Positions 17,110 to 25,977 of a stretch of 64,000 nt of DNA are shown here, one piece after another (position 1 is the first letter of the stretch; each line of letters begins with the position of its first letter). The position numbers and the translations under genes are program-made. Under the pieces are notes generated by a model, which was not told where the DNA came from, did no database searches, and saw only the letters and a list, made by a program, of their open reading frames with translations. The stretch spans positions 3,534,001 through 3,598,000 of the forward strand of contig NZ_CP124836.1 of the NCBI RefSeq assembly GCF_029964055.1. The letters run 5' to 3'. This DNA comes from Arthrobacter sp. EM1 (GTDB lineage: Bacteria; Actinomycetota; Actinomycetes; Actinomycetales; Micrococcaceae).

Positions 17110-19833
17110 ATGAGTGACGAAACACCAGAAGTTCCGGCCGGCGCGGCCGACGCTGAGCCCGTTATTGAGGGCACCGTCCTTGGTACCGACGTGCTGACCG
17201 ACCGTGTTGAACAGGTTGACCTGCAGACCGAAATGCAGCGATCCTACCTTGACTACGCGATGGCCGTGATTGTGGGGCGTGCCCTCCCGGACGTCCGCGA
17301 CGGCCTCAAGCCGGTCCACCGCCGCGTGCTCTACGCCATGTTCGACGGCGGCTACCGACCGGAGCGCTCCTTCAATAAGTGCGCCCGTGTGGTCGGCGAA
17401 GTTATGGGCCAGTACCACCCGCACGGCGACACCGCCATCTACGATGCCCTGGTGCGCCTGATCCAGGACTGGACGATGCGCTACCCGCTGGCGCTGGGCC
17501 AGGGTAACTTCGGCTCTCCCGGCAATGACGGCGCGGCGGCACCCCGATACACCGAAACGAAGATGGCGCAGCTGGCCATGGAAATGGTCCGCGACATCGA
17601 CGAGGAAACTGTCGATTTCCAGGACAACTACGACGGTAAAAACCAGGAACCCACCATCCTGCCGGCGCGGTTCCCGAACCTTTTGGTCAACGGATCCTCG
17701 GGCATTGCCGTTGGTATGGCAACCAACATTCCGCCGCACAACCTCCGTGAGGTTGCCGACGGGGTGCAGTGGTATCTGGCCAACCCGACCGCCAGCCGGG
17801 AGGAACTGCTCGAAGAGCTGATCACACGCATCAAGGGGCCCGACTTCCCGACCGGGGCCACCATCCTGGGCCACCGGGGGATTGAGGATGCCTACCGTAC
17901 GGGCCGCGGCTCGATTACGATGCGGGCCGTTGTCAACGTCGAGGAACTCCAGGGCCGTACCTGCCTTGTGGTCACCGAGCTGCCCTATCAGGCCAACCCG
18001 GACAACCTGGCGATCAAGATTGCCGAGCTCGTTAAAGACGGCAAAATCTCGGGTATTGCCGACCTGAGGGATGAGACCTCGGGACGCACCGGACAGCGGC
18101 TCGTGATTGTGCTCAAACGCGACGCAGTTGCCAAGGTGGTGTTGAACAACCTCTACAAGCACACCCAGCTGCAGGACAATTTCGCCGCAAACATGCTGGC
18201 GATCGTTGATGGTGTGCCCCGCACCCTGAGCCTGGATGCCTTTATCCGGCACTGGGTGACCCACCAGCTCGACGTCATCGCCCGCCGGACCCGGTACCGG
18301 CTCCGCAAGGCCGAGGAGGAAGCGCACATCCTGCGTGCCCTGTTGAAGGCGCTCGATGCACTCGACGAAGTCATTGCACTGATCCGGGCCTCGAACACGA
18401 CCGAAGCGGCCCGCGATGGTCTGATGCAACTCTTGGACATTGACGAACTCCAGGCCCGGGCCATCCTCGACATGCAGCTGCGCCGGCTGGCGGCCCTGGA
18501 ACGGCAGAAGATCCAGGACCGCCACGCAGAACTCCAAGCCATGATCACCGAGTTCAACTCGATCCTGGCCTCGGAAGAACGCCAGCGTGGAATCATCAGC
18601 ACCGAGTTGGCCGAAATCGTAGCCAAACACGGCGATGACCGGCGTACCAAGGTCCTGCTGGGCTTCGACGGGGACATGTCGATGGAGGACCTGATCCCCG
18701 AAGAGGAAATGGTCGTCACGATCACCCGCGGCGGCTACGTCAAGCGCACCCGCAGCGACAACTACCGCTCGCAGCAGCGCGGCGGCAAGGGCATCAAGGG
18801 CGCACAGCTGCGTGGCGACGACGTCGTCGAACACTTCTTCGTCACCACCACCCACCACTGGCTGCTGTTCTTCACGAACCTTGGCCGGGTATACCGGGCG
18901 AAGGCGTACGAGCTCGTGGAAGCCGGGCGCGACGCCAAGGGCCAGCACGTGGCCAACCTGCTCGCGTTCCAGCCGGACGAACACATTGCCCAGGTGCTGG
19001 ACCTGCGGGACTACCAGCAATCGCCGTATCTGGTCCTCGCCACCAAGCGTGGCCTGGTGAAAAAGACCCGCCTCGAGGACTATGACACCAACCGCTCCGC
19101 AGGCGTCATCGCAATCAACCTTCGCGATGAAGATGAACTGGTCTCGGCACAGCTGGTTTCCGAAACGGATGACCTGATGCTGGTTTCCCGCATGGGCCAG
19201 TCGATTCGTTTCACCGCCACCGATGAAGCCCTGCGCCCGATGGGGCGGGCAACGTCCGGCGTTACCGGCATGAAATTCCGCGAGGACGACGAACTTCTGG
19301 CCGCCGACGTGGTTACGGAGGGCTCCTTCGTCTTTGTCGTCACGGAGGGCGGCTACGCCAAGCGCACCGCCGTGGAGGAATACCGCCTCCAGGGCCGTGG
19401 CGGCCTCGGCATCAAGGTGGGCAAGTACCAGGAAGAGCGCGGCCATCTGGTGGGCGCCCTGATTGTCCAGGCCGAAGATGAGGTCCTGGTGGTTATGGAA
19501 GGCGGAAAGGTGGTCCGTTCCTCGGTGGCCGGAGTGCCGGCCAAGGGGCGCGACACCATGGGCGTTATCTTCGCCAAACCCGACAAGAACGACCGCATCA
19601 TCGAGGTGGCACGCAACAGCGAGCGTGGACTGGAAACCGACGAGGTGGTCGAAGACGAAGATGCAGTCGATGCTGCCGAAAGTCAGGCATCGGCGACGGA
19701 TGACGTAACGTTGGCTGAAGATACCGGATCACACGAGGGGTCCGCAGCGGAAGAATCAGCACCGGCCCCGGAGTCAGATGAGTCATCAGGCAATGCCGAG
19801 CTGGACGAAGACAACACCGGAGGTAACGCGTGA
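17110..19833 (+). CDS. gyrA: DNA gyrase subunit A
   Basis: DNA-cleaving subunit of gyrase. In 907 aa it has an N-terminal extension of about 35 residues, the breakage-reunion domain with catalytic Tyr147 in APRYTETKM, a coiled-coil arm, and a beta-pinwheel C-terminal domain carrying the GyrA box QRGGKGIKG. It ends in an acidic Ser/Glu-rich tail. In the quinolone-resistance region ([10 protein letters not shown], 103-112) the position equal to E. coli Ser83 is Thr108 and the Asp87 equivalent is Asp112. Its stop overlaps the GTG of the next gene (GTGA). Confidence 0.98.
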   Translation: MSDETPEVPAGAADAEPVIEGTVLGTDVLTDRVEQVDLQTEMQRSYLDYAMAVIVGRALPDVRDGLKPVHRRVLYAMFDGGYRPERSFNKCARVVGEVMGQYHPHGDTAIYDALVRLIQDWTMRYPLALGQGNFGSPGNDGAAAPRYTETKMAQLAMEMVRDIDEETVDFQDNYDGKNQEPTILPARFPNLLVNGSSGIAVGMATNIPPHNLREVADGVQWYLANPTASREELLEELITRIKGPDFPTGATILGHRGIEDAYRTGRGSITMRAVVNVEELQGRTCLVVTELPYQANPDNLAIKIAELVKDGKISGIADLRDETSGRTGQRLVIVLKRDAVAKVVLNNLYKHTQLQDNFAANMLAIVDGVPRTLSLDAFIRHWVTHQLDVIARRTRYRLRKAEEEAHILRALLKALDALDEVIALIRASNTTEAARDGLMQLLDIDELQARAILDMQLRRLAALERQKIQDRHAELQAMITEFNSILASEERQRGIISTELAEIVAKHGDDRRTKVLLGFDGDMSMEDLIPEEEMVVTITRGGYVKRTRSDNYRSQQRGGKGIKGAQLRGDDVVEHFFVTTTHHWLLFFTNLGRVYRAKAYELVEAGRDAKGQHVANLLAFQPDEHIAQVLDLRDYQQSPYLVLATKRGLVKKTRLEDYDTNRSAGVIAINLRDEDELVSAQLVSETDDLMLVSRMGQSIRFTATDEALRPMGRATSGVTGMKFREDDELLAADVVTEGSFVFVVTEGGYAKRTAVEEYRLQGRGGLGIKVGKYQEERGHLVGALIVQAEDEVLVVMEGGKVVRSSVAGVPAKGRDTMGVIFAKPDKNDRIIEVARNSERGLETDEVVEDEDAVDAAESQASATDDVTLAEDTGSHEGSAAEESAPAPESDESSGNAELDEDNTGGNA

Positions 19834-20525
19834 GTAATTCCGACTCATATCCCAAGCCGAACAGCGGCGTACCCGGCGGGGTGCGGCAGCCCGCCTCCGC
19901 ACCGCGGGTAGGTGCGCCGTCGCGTCCCGAGCAAAGTCCGGGAGCTTCGGGTGCGGCTGCTGGCTCGGCCCAGCGGCCGCAGGCCCCCGGGCAGCGTCCC
20001 GCACAGGGACGACCCGCTGCTGCCGGGCAGCGCCCGGCCACCCCCGGACAGGGCCCGGGGCAGAACCGCCCGGGGCAGACCAGTCCTGGGCAGACCCGTC
20101 CGGGACAAAACCGTCCGGGACAAAACACAGCCGGACTGATTAAGCCGGCGCCCAAGGCCAAGGTCCGCCGGGCGCGCCTGTTGGTGAGCAAGGTTGACCC
20201 TTGGTCCGTGTTGAAGATGGCATTCCTGCTCTCCGTGGCACTGGGCATCGTGACGGTCGTGGCAGCCATTGTGCTCTGGACGGTCTTGGACCTGACCGGA
20301 ATCTTCGACCAGGTCGATGGCCTCCTCGGCACGCTGGCCGGCTCCGAAGGCGGCGGCTTCGAGTTGAAAAAGGTCGCCTCATTGGGGCAAGTGGCATCGT
20401 TCGCTACCATCATTGCCGTCATCAACGTTGTGCTGCTGACGGCGCTGTCCATGCTCTCGGCCGTGCTGTACAACATCTCCGCCACCCTGGTAGGCGGCAT
20501 CGGCGTCACCCTCACGGACGACTAA
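19830..20525 (+). CDS. DUF3566 membrane protein
   Basis: Conserved actinobacterial partner of gyrA, of unknown function. In 231 aa, the first 110 residues are Pro/Gly/Gln-rich and include imperfect five-residue repeats of the type [10 protein letters not shown] (around 20050-20130). The C-terminal half is the DUF3566 domain with two membrane segments, about residues 128-152 and 190-220. It starts with GTG four bases inside gyrA, so it is translationally coupled. A weak hairpin (20527-20553) follows. Confidence 0.9.
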   Translation: MSNSDSYPKPNSGVPGGVRQPASAPRVGAPSRPEQSPGASGAAAGSAQRPQAPGQRPAQGRPAAAGQRPATPGQGPGQNRPGQTSPGQTRPGQNRPGQNTAGLIKPAPKAKVRRARLLVSKVDPWSVLKMAFLLSVALGIVTVVAAIVLWTVLDLTGIFDQVDGLLGTLAGSEGGGFELKKVASLGQVASFATIIAVINVVLLTALSMLSAVLYNISATLVGGIGVTLTDD

Positions 20526-20567
20526 ACCCGCGGTTTTCCCCGAAAAATCGCGGGAAAATGCCTCGAT

Positions 20568-20597
20568 TTGAGATCGGGCCGGGATGTGCTGTAAAGT
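20568..20597 (+). promoter_or_regulatory. Likely promoter of tRNA-Ile
   Basis: TTGAGA (20568-20573) and TAAAGT (20592-20597) with an 18-bp spacer resemble a housekeeping sigma promoter. The predicted start would be about 20 bp before the tRNA 5' end. Confidence 0.5.
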
Positions 20598-20622
20598 CGT
20601 ATCTCGGCCCGATGAGGCATCG

Positions 20623-20696
20623 GGGCGTATAGCTCAGGCGGTTAGAGCGCTTCGCTGATAACGAAGAGGTCCCAGGTTCAAGTCCTGGTACGCCCA
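20623..20696 (+). tRNA. tRNA-Ile (anticodon GAT)
   Basis: 74 nt. The acceptor stem GGGCGTA/TACGCCC, the D-arm, the anticodon arm with GAT at 20657-20659, and the T-arm with GGTTCAAGTCC all pair. The 3' CCA is not encoded. It sits downstream of gyrA, the usual site in actinobacteria, paired with tRNA-Ala. Confidence 0.98.
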
Positions 20697-20764
20697 CGGA
20701 ATCTGTACAGATTCAAGTGGAGGGTCGGTGGTAGTACTTACCACTGAACCGGAACGGGGTGCAT

Positions 20765-20881
20765 GTGAAGAAGTTGCTGGTTTTTATAGCCACGATCGCA
20801 GGCGTCCTGCTCTACAAGAAAGTGCAGGAATCCGAGGCCCGGAAAACAGTCTGGAGCAGATCGACCGACACGGTTGATTAG
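20765..20881 (+). CDS. DLW-39 family micro-protein
   Basis: A 38-residue protein, MKKLLVFIATIAGVLLYKK followed by VQESEARKTVWSRSTDTVD, starting at GTG and ending at TAG. The short hydrophobic N-terminus, the QESEA segment and the W-x(5)-D-x-VD tail match the DLW-39 family of tiny actinobacterial proteins that sit beside this tRNA pair. The N-terminal helix suggests membrane association. The function is unknown. It is too short for many gene callers. Confidence 0.85.
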   Translation: MKKLLVFIATIAGVLLYKKVQESEARKTVWSRSTDTVD

Positions 20882-20898
20882 CCCAGATCCCAGGCGCA

Positions 20899-20917
20899 GG
20901 AGCTGGAAAACAGCTCC
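20899..20917. terminator. Small hairpin after the DLW-39 gene
   Basis: A perfect 7-bp stem, GGAGCTG/CAGCTCC, with a GAAAA loop lies 17 bp past the stop codon. There is no T-run, so it may be a weak terminator or a processing site ahead of tRNA-Ala. Confidence 0.4.
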
Positions 20918-20952
20918 ACGAACTGGGGTATGATTGTCGGGTTGCTTCTTAT

Positions 20953-21028
20953 GGGGGCATGGCGCAATTGGTAGCGCACCTGCTTTGCAAGCAGGGGGTT
21001 CGGGGTTCGAGTCCCCGTGCCTCCACCA
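20953..21028 (+). tRNA. tRNA-Ala (anticodon TGC)
   Basis: 76 nt including an encoded CCA (21026-21028). The acceptor GGGGGCA/TGCCTCC has one G-T pair. The anticodon loop TTTGCAA carries TGC at 20986-20988, and the T-arm is GGGGTTCGAGTCCCC. A strong terminator follows. Confidence 0.98.
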
Positions 21029-21035
21029 TAGGAGA

Positions 21036-21071
21036 GGCCCCGGCCCGCGGAAACGCGGACCGGGGCCTTTT
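21036..21071 (+). terminator. Rho-independent terminator after tRNA-Ala
   Basis: The outer stem GGCCCCGG/CCGGGGCC (21036-21043 and 21060-21067) with the inner stem CCGCG/CGCGG and a GAAA loop is followed by TTTT. It ends the tRNA transcript. Confidence 0.9.
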
Positions 21072-21168
21072 GCATTCCCGCTGACGTGCAGGCCAGCGCT
21101 GGGACCCTCGTTTCACTCCGGACGCACACGGTTAAGTGCAGCCTTTCCGCGCCCATTACTCTTAGACC

Positions 21169-22083
21169 GTGAACTTCTTCCTAGCCGCCCTGGGCGTCCT
21201 TGGCGTGGCTTCCTCCGGGCCGCTTATAGCAGCGACGCTGGGGGCCACCTCGGTCAGTGCACTGGCGATCGCCTTTTGGCGTAATGCCATCGGGTCGGTT
21301 GTGATGGCTGGCCCCGTCCTGGTCCGGGGCCCGCGTCAGTTCGGCAGGGTCACCGGCAGCGAGTTCCGTTGGTCACTGGCGGCTGCAGTTGCCCTGGCGC
21401 TGCACTTTGCGTGCTTTATTACCTCTTTGCAGTTGACCTCGGTCGCGGCAGCCACTGCCCTCGTCTGCCTGCAGTCCGGCTGGATAGCCATCTTCCAGCT
21501 CTTCCGCGGCGTCCGGCACCGCTGGCCCGTCCTGGCCGGCCTGGGCCTCGCGTTTGTTGGGGTTATTGCCATCACGGGATTCGACATGGGAGCTTCCCAG
21601 GGTGCCCTGCTGGGCGACCTCCTGGCGGTGGTAGGCGGCGCCCTGGCGGGAATCTATACCATGGCCGGCGGCAAGGCGCGCCAGAGCCTGGGGACGGGCG
21701 TCTACACCACGCTGTGCTACGGGATGTGTGCGGCCGTCGTTGCGCTGCTGGCGCTGTTCTCGCAGCAACCGCTGGCCGGCTTCGAAACAACCGGCTGGCT
21801 CGGCATCCTGGCCATCACAGTCTGCGCACAGCTCATCGGCCACACCGCCTTCAATCACCTGCTGGCCACCATGAGTCCGCTGCTGGTCTCGATGATCATC
21901 CTGCTGGAGATTCCTGGAGCCGCGCTGCTGGCTGCGGCGTTTCTGTCCGAGACCTTGCCGGCCGGAACCTACGCGGGTTTGGCGTTGATCCTGGTGGGTC
22001 TCGGCGTGGTGGTCCTGGGCCAGCGTGGTTCCCGCTCGGTGCAGGGTGCCGGGGCTCCGCTGGCGGAACTGGGGACGGACTGA
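21169..22083 (+). CDS. EamA/DMT-superfamily permease
   Basis: Integral membrane transporter of the drug/metabolite superfamily, 304 aa, with about ten hydrophobic segments arranged as two EamA repeats. The second repeat starts near GALLGDLLAVVGGALAGIYTM. Family members export or import small metabolites; the substrate cannot be read from sequence. It starts at GTG and is a single gene, convergent with the glycosyltransferase on the other strand. Confidence 0.88.
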   Translation: MNFFLAALGVLGVASSGPLIAATLGATSVSALAIAFWRNAIGSVVMAGPVLVRGPRQFGRVTGSEFRWSLAAAVALALHFACFITSLQLTSVAAATALVCLQSGWIAIFQLFRGVRHRWPVLAGLGLAFVGVIAITGFDMGASQGALLGDLLAVVGGALAGIYTMAGGKARQSLGTGVYTTLCYGMCAAVVALLALFSQQPLAGFETTGWLGILAITVCAQLIGHTAFNHLLATMSPLLVSMIILLEIPGAALLAAAFLSETLPAGTYAGLALILVGLGVVVLGQRGSRSVQGAGAPLAELGTD

Positions 22084-22122
22084 CGACGGCGGGACAGCGG
22101 CCCCGCGTCGCAGCGACGGGTG

Positions 22123-22998
22123 TTACTGGCCGCCGCGGCGGCCAGGCTGGGCGGTGTTGACAGTGTGGATGGCGCGGAGCAGCTTGGCAGGAAAGTAGAC
22201 GGAGAAGAAAACGACCATGGGGGCCTTGAGTGCCATCTTCTTGACGTTGTGGGCCTTGTACGTACGGTCGAAACGCGTCACGTAGTAGCGGTAGTCGCGG
22301 GGCGAGTCTTCCAGCCGGCGCGCGGACATCCCCGAGACCATCTGTGGCCAGTATTGGATCCGGAGTTCATGGTCGGCCAGGTGCAGGGACAAATCGATGT
22401 CCTCGTGCATCTCGTCCTTCTCATCCCGGCACGTCTCGCTCCGGATTATTTCCCAAGCTGAGCGGCGGAGGGCCATGTTTGACCCAAAGAGGAAGTGGTA
22501 CTGATGCTTGGCCAGCCTGAGCATCAGTTGTCGCATTTTGTCGTCTGCTTTCAGGCCAAAACGACGCATCGGCATGTCGTAATAGACGACCGGTCCGGTC
22601 GCGGCGTGCACCGCCTTGTCCCGGAAAGCCTTCTGCACCTGTTCGACCCAGTCGGGTTCGAGAACGGAGTCGGCGTCGATCCGGCCCAGGATGTCTCCGG
22701 TGGCGCGGTCCAAGCCAAAGTTGCGGGTCGGGATCAGTCCCTGGTCCCGGTCCTGGCTGAGCAGGATGATGGGGCTTTCCGGGTACTCCAACTGCATTTG
22801 CCGGACGATCTCACCCGTACGGTCCGTTGACATGTTGTCGACCACAATGATCTCGTGTGCCGGAACGGACTGGTACACGGCAGCAATCAGGCACTGCCGG
22901 ATAACACTTTCCTCGTTGTAGGCCGGAATCACGATCGAGACGTCGGGCGTCTGGACAGCATCGTCTAAGGCATCCTCAGAGGATTTTTCGGGTGACAT
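22123..22998 (-). CDS. Family 2 glycosyltransferase
   Basis: GT-A fold glycosyltransferase of 291 aa. The N-terminal signature VSIVIPAYNEESVIRQCL is followed by the donor-binding region and a DAD metal motif in RIDADSVLEPDW. A hydrophobic stretch near the C-terminus (APMVVFFSVYF) suggests membrane contact. Acceptor and sugar are unknown; a cell-envelope or glycolipid substrate is likely. I chose the ATG at 22998. The frame is open to a GTG at 23058, but the extra residues are not family-like. Confidence 0.85.
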   Translation of the reverse strand: MSPEKSSEDALDDAVQTPDVSIVIPAYNEESVIRQCLIAAVYQSVPAHEIIVVDNMSTDRTGEIVRQMQLEYPESPIILLSQDRDQGLIPTRNFGLDRATGDILGRIDADSVLEPDWVEQVQKAFRDKAVHAATGPVVYYDMPMRRFGLKADDKMRQLMLRLAKHQYHFLFGSNMALRRSAWEIIRSETCRDEKDEMHEDIDLSLHLADHELRIQYWPQMVSGMSARRLEDSPRDYRYYVTRFDRTYKAHNVKKMALKAPMVVFFSVYFPAKLLRAIHTVNTAQPGRRGGQ

Positions 22999-23076
22999 TC
23001 CCCCCAATTTAGCACCACCACGGTCTTTCCAGCCCGGCGCCGGGCAATACCGGGCCACGAACTGGTAAACATCGTG

Positions 23077-23120
23077 CGAAAAGAAGGGAAGGACCCCGCC
23101 CGCGGCGGAGTCCTTCCCTT
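23077..23120 (-). terminator. Rho-independent terminator (minus strand)
   Basis: An 11-bp stem, AAGGGAAGGAC/GTCCTTCCCTT (23084-23094 and 23110-23120), is followed on the minus strand by a T-rich CTTTTCG. It lies 31 bp past the stop of the repeat-rich membrane protein at 23152. Confidence 0.8.
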
Positions 23121-23151
23121 AACGACCGCCTGGTGACGGCCCTAGGCGTGC

Positions 23152-24186
23152 TTAGCTGCCGGTGTTCTTGTCCGTGCCGTTGTTGCGGCTCGCAGCGATG
23201 TTTCGGGCTGCGGTCTTCGCGTCCGTGGCGACCTTGGCGGAGGCGTCCTTGACGTCCTCGGCAAGGTCCGTGGCGACCTTGGCTGAGGTGTCCTTGACGT
23301 CCTCGGCAGCGTCCGTGACGACCTTGGCAGCGTGCTTGGCTTTGTCCGCGGCGTCGCCAGTGGACTTGGCAGCATCTGATGTGGCGTCGGCGGCAGCGTC
23401 TGCAGCGTCAACCGTTGCTGCGCCGGCCTGGCCAGCGGCTTCCTTAGCGGAATTCTTGACGTCGTTGACCGTAGTGGCCGGCACGGGAGCGGGGGTGACC
23501 GGTGCAGGCGTCTGCCAGGGATCTTCGACCGGCCTGGAAGCCTTCCACGCGGCCACACCGGCCGCGGCAGCGGCCGCGATGACGCCGAAGATCAGCAGCC
23601 CGCGGTGCTTGGGTTTCTGCGGTTTGGCCACCTCGACGCCAACGGCCTGGCCGGCCTTCTTGGCAGCGACCTTGACGTGCGTCCCTGCGGTCTTGGCCTG
23701 CTCCTGGACGGAGTGGATGATCCCCGCGTCGCCGAGGCGCTGGGCAACTGCATCGACATGGGCCGGCGCGTTCTGGAGTGATCGGTGTACGGCGTCGGAG
23801 GCCTGGCCGAGCTGGTCCGAGAGTTTCGGCAGATAGTCCACGACAACCCGGTCGCGGGCGTTGGCGAGGACCGGAGTTGCCTTGTCCAGCGCCTCCTGCA
23901 GGCGGGGGGTTGCTCCCTCAACGGCGTCATGGATCCGCGGCGCGAGATTGGCAAGCCCGTCCTGGAGGCGCGGGGTCACCGTAGCAACGCCGTCGGCGAG
24001 ATTGTGTGCCGCCGACTTGAGCCCCTCCTGGATCTTGGGGGAAGCTGAATCCAAGCCATGCTGCAGGCGCGGAACGGCCCAGCTGACTGCCGCTTCAACC
24101 CTTGGGGTCGCCCATTCCTTGGCGTTCTCGACCCCGGTGCTGACTGAATGCTCCAGCTCACGGGCAATTCGATCCGTTTTCTTCAC
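23152..24186 (-). CDS. Membrane-anchored 11-residue-repeat helical protein, unknown function
   Basis: A 344-aa protein I cannot assign. Residues 26-113 form eight consecutive 11-residue repeats of the type A-T-P-R-L-Q-x-G-L-x-x, which would make a long amphipathic helix kinked by regularly spaced prolines. A membrane segment lies at about 196-214 after a KPQKPKHR stop-transfer cluster. The C-terminal 110 residues are Ala/Asp/Lys-rich with imperfect repeats (AEDVKD and SAKVATD units) resembling LEA-type or histone-like tails. It starts at GTG with GGGAGG upstream. It is divergent from ppiA and followed by a terminator. Confidence 0.85.
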   Translation of the reverse strand: MKKTDRIARELEHSVSTGVENAKEWATPRVEAAVSWAVPRLQHGLDSASPKIQEGLKSAAHNLADGVATVTPRLQDGLANLAPRIHDAVEGATPRLQEALDKATPVLANARDRVVVDYLPKLSDQLGQASDAVHRSLQNAPAHVDAVAQRLGDAGIIHSVQEQAKTAGTHVKVAAKKAGQAVGVEVAKPQKPKHRGLLIFGVIAAAAAAGVAAWKASRPVEDPWQTPAPVTPAPVPATTVNDVKNSAKEAAGQAGAATVDAADAAADATSDAAKSTGDAADKAKHAAKVVTDAAEDVKDTSAKVATDLAEDVKDASAKVATDAKTAARNIAASRNNGTDKNTGS

Positions 24187-24342
24187 AACTACCTCCCGAT
24201 TAAATGTGACGGTTCTGGAGTTAGCCTACGTGTCCGGGACCCCACCGGCTATTCTTCAGGCCGATTCCGGGCGGATTTCACCCAGCGCGGAACTGGCGCA
24301 CCCGCCCCGCCTGCAGGGGTCGTTCGTGGAAGAATAGGGGCC

Positions 24343-24888
24343 ATGACTGCCATCGCAACTGCAAAAGCAACTATCCACACGAGCCTGGGCGACGTCGTTG
24401 TTAATCTCTTCGGCAACCATGCTCCCAAAACCGTCGAAAACTTCGTCGGCCTGGCGACCGGCGAGAAGGCCTGGACGCACCCGGAATCGGGCGATGACAA
24501 GACGGGGACGCCGCTGTATGACGGCACTATCTTCCACCGCATCATCAAGGACTTTATGATCCAGGCGGGCGATCCCCTGGGCCGTGGTGTTGGCGGACCC
24601 GGCTATAAGTTCGATGATGAAATCCACCCGGAGCTGACGTTCAACGAGCCCTACAAACTGGCCATGGCGAACGCCGGCATCCAGATGGGCCGCGGTACCA
24701 ACGGTTCGCAGTTCTTTATCACCACCATCCCCACCGGCTGGCTGCAGGGCAAACACAGCATCTTCGGCGAGGTGGCCGACGACGAGTCCAAGAAGGTTGT
24801 TGACGCCATTGAAGGTGTCCGCACCGGAATGGGCGACCGTCCGGTCGAGGACGTCACCATCAACAGCATTGATGTAGTGAAGCTCTAA
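24343..24888 (+). CDS. ppiA: Cyclophilin-type peptidyl-prolyl cis-trans isomerase
   Basis: Cytoplasmic proline isomerase, 181 aa, no signal peptide. It shows the cyclophilin core: NFVGLATGEK, FHRIIKDFMIQAGDP (the catalytic Arg of FHR), and GSQFFITTIPTGWLQGKHSIFGEV with the conserved Trp and His. The ATG at 24343 follows AGGGG. The frame is open upstream but without family match. It sits just before the rhomboid gene, a conserved pairing near actinobacterial origins. Confidence 0.95.
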   Translation: MTAIATAKATIHTSLGDVVVNLFGNHAPKTVENFVGLATGEKAWTHPESGDDKTGTPLYDGTIFHRIIKDFMIQAGDPLGRGVGGPGYKFDDEIHPELTFNEPYKLAMANAGIQMGRGTNGSQFFITTIPTGWLQGKHSIFGEVADDESKKVVDAIEGVRTGMGDRPVEDVTINSIDVVKL

Positions 24889-24897
24889 GCCCGGCTT

Positions 24898-25779
24898 ATG
24901 AGCTACGGAATTCCGGCGGCGGAGCCGTCCGCGCAGATCCCGGTGTGCCCCAGGCACCCGGATAGGGCCGCCTACGTGCGATGCCAGCGTTGCGGGCGCC
25001 CCGCCTGCCCCGACTGCCAGCGGGCGGCCGCCGTCGGATTCCAATGTGTTGATTGCGTCAACGAAACAAAACGTACGACGCCGGATGTCCGGACGGTCTA
25101 TGGCGGCGCGGTAACCACAGGCAAACCTGTGGCCACGCTTACCCTCATCGGCCTCTGTGTCCTGGTCTATGTTCTCCAGTGGCTGGTGCCGAATGACGAC
25201 ATCTACCAGAACTTCGCGTTCGCTACGGTTTATGCCACCCCGGAGTACGGGGTCTTCGAACCCTGGCGCATGGTGACGTCCGCCTTCCTCCATTCCCAGG
25301 GCTTCATCCTGCACATTGTGCTGAACATGTACATGCTCTGGGTGTTTGGTCAGGCGCTCGAGCCCCTTTTGGGTCGGATCCGCTTCCTTGCCGTCTATTT
25401 GTTGTCCGCCTTCGGCGGCTCGGTCGGCTACCTCGTGCTGACCCCCGGATACGTCCCGGGCCAACCGCTCAGCGGCGTTGTGGGTGCCTCGGGTGCCATT
25501 TTTGGACTTTTTGGCGCCATGCTTGTGGTCCAACGCCGCCGCGGCGGCGATACCAGGCAACTCTGGGTGCTCATCCTGATTAATGGTGTCATCGGCTTCC
25601 TGGTACCGACGATTGCCTGGCAGGCCCACCTGGGCGGGGCGGTAACCGGTGCCCTGTGCGCAGCCGTTGTTGCCTACACCCCGCGCGGACCGCGCCAGGG
25701 ACTAATGCAGGCAGGCGGCCTGGTCCTGGTACTGGCCTTGCTTGTCGGCATCTCCGTTTTCAGGGTTGCCACCGCCTGA
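24898..25779 (+). CDS. Rhomboid-family intramembrane serine protease
   Basis: Intramembrane protease of 293 aa. An N-terminal Cys/His cluster (CPRHP, CQRCGRPACPDCQ, CVDC; about residues 17-53) looks like a B-box-type zinc ribbon. About six membrane helices follow. The catalytic dyad is Ser198 in GASGAIFG and His244 in QAHLGG, and the conserved N-terminal-side HIVLNMYMLW is present. It starts 9 bp after ppiA, so the two are probably co-transcribed, and it is followed by a terminator. Substrates are unknown. Confidence 0.93.
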   Translation: MSYGIPAAEPSAQIPVCPRHPDRAAYVRCQRCGRPACPDCQRAAAVGFQCVDCVNETKRTTPDVRTVYGGAVTTGKPVATLTLIGLCVLVYVLQWLVPNDDIYQNFAFATVYATPEYGVFEPWRMVTSAFLHSQGFILHIVLNMYMLWVFGQALEPLLGRIRFLAVYLLSAFGGSVGYLVLTPGYVPGQPLSGVVGASGAIFGLFGAMLVVQRRRGGDTRQLWVLILINGVIGFLVPTIAWQAHLGGAVTGALCAAVVAYTPRGPRQGLMQAGGLVLVLALLVGISVFRVATA

Positions 25780-25893
25780 AGCCCGGCTGGCCGGTGATCC
25801 CTCCCCCACCCTGCCTGCGGCGGACTCTGTTCCCAGGGATTCCACTCCCGGCTTCCCGCGGCCTTTTTTGGAGCGTAAACGCCGTTTTAGCCA

Positions 25894-25918
25894 ACGCGCC
25901 CTGACGGGCGCGTTTTTT
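25894..25918 (+). terminator. Rho-independent terminator after the rhomboid gene
   Basis: The 8-bp stem ACGCGCCC/GGGCGCGT with loop TGAC is followed by a run of six T. It ends the ppiA-rhomboid transcript before the DnaA-box cluster. Confidence 0.9.
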
Positions 25919-25977
25919 GTGTTGCCACTCCTTGTCTGGCTGGGCCCGGCAGGCCCGGCGACAGTATCCCGCAGTAG

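Noticed and set aside
17410-17460. Thr at the GyrA position equal to E. coli Ser83, possible quinolone resistance
   Set aside because: Non-serine residues at this position occur naturally in actinobacteria (Ala in M. tuberculosis), and the Asp87 equivalent is intact. No inference on resistance is justified.
17056-19446. 796-codon open frame antisense to gyrA
   Set aside because: It mirrors gyrA, has no recognisable motif, and overlaps the end of the gyrB shadow.
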